The position numbers and the translations under genes were made by a program. Source: Streptomyces sp. DT2A-34 (GTDB taxonomy: Bacteria; Actinomycetota; Actinomycetes; Streptomycetales; Streptomycetaceae). From it: a stretch of DNA of 64,000 nt. Below are positions 58,368 to 64,000 of the stretch, piece by piece. Under the pieces are notes generated by a model. The model did not search any database, was not told where the DNA came from, and worked only from the letters and a program-made list of their open reading frames with translations. Within the stretch, counting starts at the first letter, position 1, and each line of letters opens with the position of its first letter. Location of the stretch: the NCBI RefSeq assembly GCF_030499515.1, contig NZ_JASTWJ010000001.1, positions 496,001 to 560,000 of the forward strand, read 5' to 3'.

Positions 58368-59396
58368 ATGACTCAGGTGAATCCGGCGGTCGGCCTCGGC
58401 CTTCCTTCCTCCACTTTCATGAATCCGGCCGATGTCACCGACGCGGTGCTCGGCGGGAACGTCCTCGGAGTCGTCAACTACACGACCGAGCCGGCCGATC
58501 CGGGCATCGAGAACGGCGCGCTGACGATCGGCCTGCACATGGCGCACACGGCGGACGAGGCGTTCGCCGAGGTGTGGACCACCGACCGGCCGGTGGAGAC
58601 CGGAGTGGTGCGGGAGGTCGCCTACGCGCACGACGGCGAGTATCTGATCGTGGCCGGCCGCATCCCCCAGGCCGGTCGCTATACGGAAGCCACCCGTGCC
58701 GCGTACTGCACCGCGCTGGAGCTGATGGACGGCCTCGGCTACAAGAACTGCTTCCGGATGTGGAACTTCGTGGCCGACATCAACGGGGACAACGCCGACG
58801 GCCTGGAGGTCTACCGCGACTTCTGCCGGGGGCGCGCGGAGGCGTTCGAGCTGTTCCACTTCGGGGACCAGGAGGTGCCCTCCGCCACCGGCATCGGCGC
58901 GCTGGGCGGCGGGATCTCCTTCTACTTCCTGGTCAGCCGGTCGGCCGCGCCGACCTCGGTGGAGAACTCCAAGCAGGTGTCCGCCTACCACTACCCGCAG
59001 CAGTACGGCCCGCGCCCGCCGAAGTTCGCGCGCGCCACCTACCTCGCCGAGACGCACACCGACCGCAGCGGCGGGCAGCTCTACGTGTCGGGCACCGCGA
59101 GCATACGAGGGCACGAGACGCTGCACGAGGGCGATCTGGTGAGGCAGGTGGAACTCTCGCTGGACAACATCGCCCACCTCATTTCCCGGGACAATCTCGC
59201 CGCCCATGAGATCGAGCGGCGCACCGGACTGAGCGACCTCGACAACATCAAGGTGTACGTGCGCCACCGCGAGGACATTCCCGTCGTACAACGAATGTGC
59301 TCGGAGTATTTCTCACCCGCCGCGAGGACCGCCTATTTGAACGTCGACGTCTGCCGTTCCGGTCTCCTGGTGGAGATCGAGGGAATCGTCCCCTGA
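58368..59396 (+). CDS. Chorismatase (FkbO/RapK/Hyg5 family), 342 aa
   Basis: Predicted to cleave pyruvate from chorismate to give the cyclic acid that primes the PKS. Length and sequence fit the family; recognisable blocks include YKNCFRMWNF (125-134), GALGGGISFYF, SGTASIRGHE (241-250) and the C-terminal VDVCRSGLLVEIEG (326-339). Glu336 corresponds, as I recall, to the catalytic glutamate. Family members make either dihydroxycyclohexadiene carboxylate (FkbO, RapK) or 3-hydroxybenzoate (Hyg5). Gly242 and Cys329 match, by ungapped offset, the residues I remember for Hyg5, so 3-hydroxybenzoate is favoured but not proven. ATG 58368 follows GAGAAGGG (58351-58358). The divergent neighbour is the PKS whose loading module starts with an acid-activating ligase, which supports a starter-supply role. 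Distantly related to the RidA/YjgF fold. Confidence 0.9.
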   Translation: MTQVNPAVGLGLPSSTFMNPADVTDAVLGGNVLGVVNYTTEPADPGIENGALTIGLHMAHTADEAFAEVWTTDRPVETGVVREVAYAHDGEYLIVAGRIPQAGRYTEATRAAYCTALELMDGLGYKNCFRMWNFVADINGDNADGLEVYRDFCRGRAEAFELFHFGDQEVPSATGIGALGGGISFYFLVSRSAAPTSVENSKQVSAYHYPQQYGPRPPKFARATYLAETHTDRSGGQLYVSGTASIRGHETLHEGDLVRQVELSLDNIAHLISRDNLAAHEIERRTGLSDLDNIKVYVRHREDIPVVQRMCSEYFSPAARTAYLNVDVCRSGLLVEIEGIVP

Positions 59397-59479
59397 AGCC
59401 CTGTCGCACAACTGGGCAATCACCTCGACACCTCGGCCCTATCATCCGGGAGGCGTGATCGATTCCGTTTCCCGACCGC

Positions 59480-59483
59480 GGAG
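59480..59483 (+). promoter_or_regulatory. Ribosome binding site that decides the hydroxylase start
   Basis: GGAG directly abuts the ATG at 59484, which is too close to serve it. It is nine bases ahead of the in-frame ATG at 59493, which is therefore preferred. Confidence 0.6.
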
Positions 59484-59492
59484 ATGCCCCCC

Positions 59493-61115
59493 ATGATGCC
59501 GTCCTCAGCAGCGCGCTCCGGCCCCGCCGCCTCCGGTCTCACCGCGGACGTCGCGGTGGTCGGGTGCGGCCCGGTGGGACTCGTCCTGTCCATCCTGCTG
59601 GCCCACCGCGGATGGCAGGTCGTCATCCTGGAGAAGTACGAGAACCAGTACCCGTTCCCGCGCGTGGTCGCCTTCGACGGCGAGACCGCGCGCACGTTCG
59701 CCACGGCGGGCATCGGCGCCGAGCTGATGGAACTGGGCGAGCCGCTCGGGCAGTACATGTTCCAGAACGGCGCGGGCCGGGAGCTGTTCAGCTTCGAGGC
59801 ACCGTACGAGCCCGGCCGCGACGGCTGGCCGATCGCCACCGTCATGCATCAGCCGACGTTCGAGAAGGCGCTGCGCGCGCACGTGGCCGAACTGCCGAAC
59901 GTCACCGCCCTGTTCGGGCACGAGGCGCGGCAGATCACCGACCACGGCGACCATGTCGAGATCACCGCCCCGGGCGCCGGCGGGCCGGCGGACGGGCGGG
60001 TCACGGCGTCGTACGTCGTCGGATGCGACGGCGCGAACAGCTTCGTGCGCGACGCCATGGGCGCGAAGCTGACCGACCTCGGCTTCGCGCACGACTGGCT
60101 GCTCGTCGACGTCGTGTTCCACGAGCCGCGCTCGTTCCGCCCCAACGACGTCCAGATCTGCGATCCGAACCGGCCGACCACGATCGTCGCCTCCGGCCGG
60201 GGCCACCGCCGCTGGGAGTTCATGCGGCTGCCGGGCGAGTCCGTCGAGGAGCTCAGCACCCACGAACGCATGTGGCAACTGCTCGCACCGTACGACGTGA
60301 CGCCCGAGAACGCCGATCTGACCCGCAACATCGTCTACACGTTCCAGGCGGCCCTCGCCGACAGCTGGCGGGCCGGACGGCTGCTGCTGGCCGGTGACTC
60401 GGCGCACCTGATGCCGCCGTTCGCGGGGCAGGGCATGTGCTCGGGCATCCGGGACGCGGCGAACCTGGCGTGGAAGCTGGACCTCGTGCTGCGCGGCACG
60501 GCCCGCGACACGCTGCTCGACGTGTACCAGGCGGAGCGGTCCCGGCAGGTGCGGCACACCATCGACATGTCCATCGAGGTCGGCAGGATCGTCTCCGAAC
60601 TCGACCACGCGGCCGCCGCACGCCGCGACGCCTATCTGATCGGCCTGCACTCCCGGCCCGACGCGCCGTCGCTGTCACCGTCGTGGTTCGCCCTGGAGGA
60701 CGGCGTCGTACGCCGTGACGCCTCGGGGTCGGTGGCGCCGCGGGCCGGTGAGCTGTCCCCGCAGGGCGTGGTGGCGCGCGGCACGGTCAAGGACCGCTTC
60801 GACGAGGTGGTCGGCCGGGGCTTCCAGCTGATCACGACCGTCGACCCGTACGAGACGCTGTCCGAGGGCGACCTCGACTTCCTCAAGTCGATCGGGACGC
60901 GCCTGGTCCGGGTCCTGCCGGCGGGGATCCCGCCGAAGCGGGCGCGGGATCACGAAGTGGTGGACGTGCAGCGGACGTATCTGCCCTACCTGGCGCAGAC
61001 CCGCCAGACGGGGGTGCTGGTGCGGCCGGACCACTATGTGTTCGGGTTCGCCGGGGACCGCGCCGACCTGCCGGTGCTGGTCGGTGAACTGCGCGAGCGG
61101 CTGCACCTGGTCTGA
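59493..61115 (+). CDS. FAD-dependent aromatic hydroxylase, MhpA-like, 540 aa
   Basis: A class A flavoprotein monooxygenase using NAD(P)H and O2. Visible motifs: dinucleotide-binding GCGPVG (24-29) with Glu47 at the end of the second strand, the CDG motif at 178-180, and the FAD-ribityl GD motif at 301-302 followed by AHLMPPFAGQGMCSGIRDA. The whole sequence resembles 3-(3-hydroxyphenyl)propionate hydroxylase (MhpA), which hydroxylates a meta-hydroxyphenyl ring next to its OH. In this cluster a plausible substrate is the 3-hydroxybenzoate starter or the 3-hydroxyphenyl end of the polyketide, but this is inference. An in-frame ATG at 59484 is possible, but its spacing to GGAG is wrong. It lies 96 bp after the chorismatase, on the same strand, probably in one transcript. 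Its stop is 6 bp from the stop of the convergent regulator. Confidence 0.9.
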   Translation: MMPSSAARSGPAASGLTADVAVVGCGPVGLVLSILLAHRGWQVVILEKYENQYPFPRVVAFDGETARTFATAGIGAELMELGEPLGQYMFQNGAGRELFSFEAPYEPGRDGWPIATVMHQPTFEKALRAHVAELPNVTALFGHEARQITDHGDHVEITAPGAGGPADGRVTASYVVGCDGANSFVRDAMGAKLTDLGFAHDWLLVDVVFHEPRSFRPNDVQICDPNRPTTIVASGRGHRRWEFMRLPGESVEELSTHERMWQLLAPYDVTPENADLTRNIVYTFQAALADSWRAGRLLLAGDSAHLMPPFAGQGMCSGIRDAANLAWKLDLVLRGTARDTLLDVYQAERSRQVRHTIDMSIEVGRIVSELDHAAAARRDAYLIGLHSRPDAPSLSPSWFALEDGVVRRDASGSVAPRAGELSPQGVVARGTVKDRFDEVVGRGFQLITTVDPYETLSEGDLDFLKSIGTRLVRVLPAGIPPKRARDHEVVDVQRTYLPYLAQTRQTGVLVRPDHYVFGFAGDRADLPVLVGELRERLHLV

Positions 61116-61121
61116 GACGGT

Positions 61122-63884
61122 TCAGGCCGTGTCCGGCAGATGGCTGTGCAGGCCGGTCGGCAGGTCCTTGCGGTACTTCACGTTGAGTTTGCGGTAGACC
61201 CGGGTGAGGTGCTGCTCGATGGTGCTCGGGGTGATGAACAGCTTGCCGGCGATCTCCCGGTTGGTGAGGCCGACCGCGGCGAGCGCCGCCACCCGCCTCT
61301 CCGCGTCGGTGAGCCGGGAGATCGGGTCGGTCGGCGGCTGTTCCTCGGGTGACTCGTCGTCGGGCCCGCGCCGGCTGGGCAGGAGTTCGTCGCGCAGCGC
61401 CGTCGCGTCGCACACGTTCGCCACGTGCCAGGCGCGCCGAGCGACGCTCCAGGCCCGCCGGTGCTCGCGCAGCGCCTGGTGCGCGTTGCTCAAGTCGCCC
61501 AGTGCGCGGGCGAGTTCGTACTGGTCGCCGCACTCCTCCAGGACGGCGACGGCCTCGTCGAGCAGCCGGGGCCGGTGCTGGGGCGCGGTGGTTGCCGCGA
61601 GCAGGCGCAGGGCCACGCCGCGGGTGCGCGAGGTCTCCGGGCCGAGCCGGGCGAGCTGTTCGCCCAGGAGCCGTTTGGCCTCGTCGCGGTTCTTGCCGTG
61701 CCGCAGCCACGCCTCGGCGGCACTGGTACGCCATGGCACGAGTACCGACTGGTCGATGCCCCACTCGGTCATCAGCTCGCCGCACGAGAGGAAGTCCGCG
61801 AGCGCGGCGTAGTGCCGGTCGGTGGCCAGGTAGTGGTGGCCGCGGGCGTGCAGGTAGGGCAGGCCGTAGCGGCTCCGGAACATGGCGTCGGGCACGGGCT
61901 GGGTGAGGTGGGCGGCGGCCTCCTCGTGCCTGCCCTGCTTGGTCGCCGTCTCGACGAGGACGCCCAGCGGGACGCCGACCGCGACTCCCCAGCCGCCCGG
62001 GGGCATGAGGGTGAGCGCGTCGCGGGCGTGGGCGTGGGCCCCGGCGAGGTCGCCCTCGCGCAGGGCGATGTCGCCGCGCACCCCGGCGTAGAGCGCCTGT
62101 GCCACGGCGAGGTCCCTGGCCCGGGCGTCGTCGAGGAGTTTGTCGCACCAGGACCGGGCGAGGTCGAGGCGGCCGGCGTGCACGAGGGCGTGCAGCGCGG
62201 GCAGTGCCGTCTGGGGCCCCCAGGACATGCCGTCGCTCGGCCGCGCGACCTGCAGCACGTGCTCGGCGTCGGTGACGGCGTGTTCGTCGGGCCCCTGGGT
62301 GAGGACGGTCGTCAGCGCCGTCACGGCCCTGAGTGCCGGGCCGGTGGTGCGGCCGGCCGGTCCGCTGTCGCGGTCGGTCCCGGCGGGTGGCCGGGTGCGT
62401 CGGGCGAGCGGCGGGTGGGTGCAGGCCAGCCACAGCTCGGTGGTCCGGTCGGCGGTGCCCGGCTGGTGCCGGGCGCGCCGCAGCCGTTCCATCGCCTCGG
62501 CCGCCTCGTCGACGCGCCCGTGCCACAGCAGGGGCGGCACCAGGGAGCGCACATCGCGGTCGGACAGCCGCCCGGCGCGCATCGCGTCGGTGACGGTGGT
62601 GAGCCGGCGGCCCGCGGCGGCGGGGTTGACCCGCGACTCCACGCGCACCAGCTTCGCCGCGATCGCCGCCTGCCGGTGTGCCTCGGGGCAGGCGCGGTGG
62701 GCGCGTTCGAGGCAGCGCAGCGCCGTGTCGATCCGTTCCTCGCGCAGCGCGTGCTCGGCGGCCTCCTCGAACACCGGTACCGCCCAGCTCTCGTCGGCCC
62801 TGTCGGCCCCGTCGGCACGCAGCAGGTAGGGCGCCACCTCGGTCGCGGGCGCTCCCTCGTCGTGCACCAGCAGAGCGGCGGTCCGGTGGGTCCGGCCGCG
62901 TTCGTCGGCGGGCATGTCGTCGAGTACGGCGGTGCGGGCGGCGTCGGTGCGGAAGCGGCCGTCGGCCAGCAGCCCGGCATCGGTCAGGAGGTCGAGCGCC
63001 GAGCGCACCGCCTCGACATCGAGGCCGGCGAGGCGGCCCAGCCGCTCGACGGTGGCGTGGGCGCCGGTGACGGCGAGCGCGCGGGCGACCGCCACGACGT
63101 ACGGCTCGCAGCGGTGGACACAGCTGACGAGGGCCCGGCGGAACCCGGGGCCGGGCGCCGGCACGCCGTCCGCGTCCGGCCCGGCCGTCCGCCGGTCGGC
63201 GAGCAGGGACCGGGCCAGCAGCGGGTTCCCCCCGGTGAGCGCCATGGCCTCGCGGCCCGCGTCGGCGCCGCCGAACAGGTCGGCCATGCCCGCCTCCGAC
63301 AGGGGCGCCACGCCGATCTCATGGCAGTGCGGGTGCCGTGACAGCTCGGTGTGCAGCGGGGAGTGGGCGGCGCCGGGGCTCGCCGTGCGGGCGAGGAGCA
63401 GCAGGATGCCGGCCCGGCCGAGGCGGCGGACGAGCGACAGCAGCCAGTGCAGTGACTGCGGGTCCGCGTGCTGCACGTCGTCGACGCCGATCACCAGCGG
63501 GCTGTCCGCGGCGAGGTCGAGCAACGCCAGGCACAGCGTGTGCAGTTGGTGGGCGGTCGCGGGTCCCGCGGTCCGGGCCGCCGCGTCGAGCAGGTCCCTG
63601 ACCTGGGCAGGCGCGCCGAGCGCATGCAGGAGCTGGCCGGCCACGCCGAAGGGCAGGTCGCGTTCGAGGGCCGAGCAGGTCGCGGACACGAACCGTTCGC
63701 CGCAGCGCTCGCCGAACCGGTGCAGCAGCTCGGTCCTGCCGCAAGCCACCGGGCCCGTCACGAGGGCGACCCGGCCCGATCCGGCGACGGCGTCCGACAG
63801 CAGCGCGGTGAGGCCGGCCCACTGGGCGTCGCGTTCGATCAGTCCCGTGCACCCCGTCTCGGCGCGCCGGTCCGTGCCGGTCAT
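61122..63884 (-). CDS. LAL-family (large ATP-binding LuxR) transcriptional regulator, 920 aa
   Basis: Likely pathway-specific activator. The N-terminus carries an AAA/STAND-type NTPase: a Walker A-like GPVACGRT at 44-51, in which Arg50 replaces the usual Lys, and a Walker B-like LVIGVDD near residue 130. A long alpha-helical middle region follows. The C-terminus (about 855-912) is a LuxR-type helix-turn-helix: LTDAERRVAALAAVGLTNRE, then the recognition part TPSTIEQHLTRVYRKL. Length is typical of LAL regulators found in macrolide and polyene clusters. ATG 63884 follows GAGAGGT (63893-63899). It converges on the hydroxylase with 6 bp between stops and no visible terminator. Possible targets are the phased CCCCTAT sites between PKS and chorismatase. 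Confidence 0.93.
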   Translation of the reverse strand: MTGTDRRAETGCTGLIERDAQWAGLTALLSDAVAGSGRVALVTGPVACGRTELLHRFGERCGERFVSATCSALERDLPFGVAGQLLHALGAPAQVRDLLDAAARTAGPATAHQLHTLCLALLDLAADSPLVIGVDDVQHADPQSLHWLLSLVRRLGRAGILLLLARTASPGAAHSPLHTELSRHPHCHEIGVAPLSEAGMADLFGGADAGREAMALTGGNPLLARSLLADRRTAGPDADGVPAPGPGFRRALVSCVHRCEPYVVAVARALAVTGAHATVERLGRLAGLDVEAVRSALDLLTDAGLLADGRFRTDAARTAVLDDMPADERGRTHRTAALLVHDEGAPATEVAPYLLRADGADRADESWAVPVFEEAAEHALREERIDTALRCLERAHRACPEAHRQAAIAAKLVRVESRVNPAAAGRRLTTVTDAMRAGRLSDRDVRSLVPPLLWHGRVDEAAEAMERLRRARHQPGTADRTTELWLACTHPPLARRTRPPAGTDRDSGPAGRTTGPALRAVTALTTVLTQGPDEHAVTDAEHVLQVARPSDGMSWGPQTALPALHALVHAGRLDLARSWCDKLLDDARARDLAVAQALYAGVRGDIALREGDLAGAHAHARDALTLMPPGGWGVAVGVPLGVLVETATKQGRHEEAAAHLTQPVPDAMFRSRYGLPYLHARGHHYLATDRHYAALADFLSCGELMTEWGIDQSVLVPWRTSAAEAWLRHGKNRDEAKRLLGEQLARLGPETSRTRGVALRLLAATTAPQHRPRLLDEAVAVLEECGDQYELARALGDLSNAHQALREHRRAWSVARRAWHVANVCDATALRDELLPSRRGPDDESPEEQPPTDPISRLTDAERRVAALAAVGLTNREIAGKLFITPSTIEQHLTRVYRKLNVKYRKDLPTGLHSHLPDTA

Positions 63885-64000
63885 GTCGCTGCACCTCTCA
63901 CCTGGGGCCCTTCCGACGGAGTCCGCGCGGCGTCGCGATGCCCGTCAGGCTCGCGTGCTCATCGTCGCGGCCTCGGACGGGGGGCCGAAAGCGCAGCACA

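Noticed and set aside
58301..59209. Plus-strand open frame overlapping the chorismatase
   Set aside because: The chorismatase frame has family motifs and a good ribosome site; the overlapping frame has neither.
58257..59291. Minus-strand open frame opposite the chorismatase
   Set aside because: Antisense shadow; it would run into the divergent promoter region and shows no known domain.
61116..61121. Terminator between the convergent hydroxylase and regulator
   Set aside because: Only 6 bp separate the stops and I see no clear hairpin with a T-run near them.
63885..64000. Possible 3' end of another gene at the right edge
   Set aside because: Only 116 bases; short open stretches exist on the minus strand but carry no recognisable sequence.

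Overview
The window is very GC-rich, third-position-biased, Streptomyces-like actinomycete DNA. Almost all of it is one end of a large type I modular polyketide synthase (PKS) cluster. Three giant co-directional PKS genes lie on the minus strand in reading order 58104->50233 (loading module plus 1 extension module), 50181->22255 (6 modules) and 22229-><1 (5 modules visible, the last cut by the window edge). Their gaps are 51 and 25 bp, so they are probably one transcript. No thioesterase or other chain-release domain is in the window, so the assembly line continues beyond base 1.

To the right of the PKS, and divergent from it, are a chorismatase (58368-59396, FkbO/RapK/Hyg5 family) and an FAD-dependent aromatic hydroxylase (59493-61115, MhpA-like). 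A convergent LuxR-family LAL regulator (63884->61122) follows. A 263-bp divergent intergenic region (58105-58367) separates the PKS from the chorismatase. It carries three CCCCTAT repeats spaced 33 and 11 bp apart.

Reading of the pathway (inference from domain motifs): the chorismatase makes a chorismate-derived ring acid. This is more likely 3-hydroxybenzoate than the dihydroxycyclohexene carboxylate of rapamycin/FK506, because the loading module has no enoylreductase and two remembered subtype residues look Hyg5-like. A CoA-ligase domain at the N-terminus of the first PKS loads it through a catalytically dead ketoreductase and an ACP. Predicted extensions: M1 malonyl/OH; M2 malonyl/alkene; M3 malonyl/alkene; M4 methylmalonyl/alkene; M5 methylmalonyl-type/OH; M6 malonyl/OH; M7 methylmalonyl-type/OH; M8 to M11 malonyl/alkene; M12 malonyl with a dehydratase just starting. 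The nascent product is therefore an aryl-primed polyketide with a triene near the ring, a polyol/methyl segment, and a tetraene to pentaene (or longer) in the last visible part. The MhpA-like hydroxylase could oxidise the meta-hydroxyphenyl end. I do not recognise a known compound with this exact module order.

The assembly line shows repeated intragenic copying. The M5 and M7 AT blocks, the M2 and M3 ATs, and the KR patches of M9/M10 are almost identical in DNA, and some use codons unlike their flanks.
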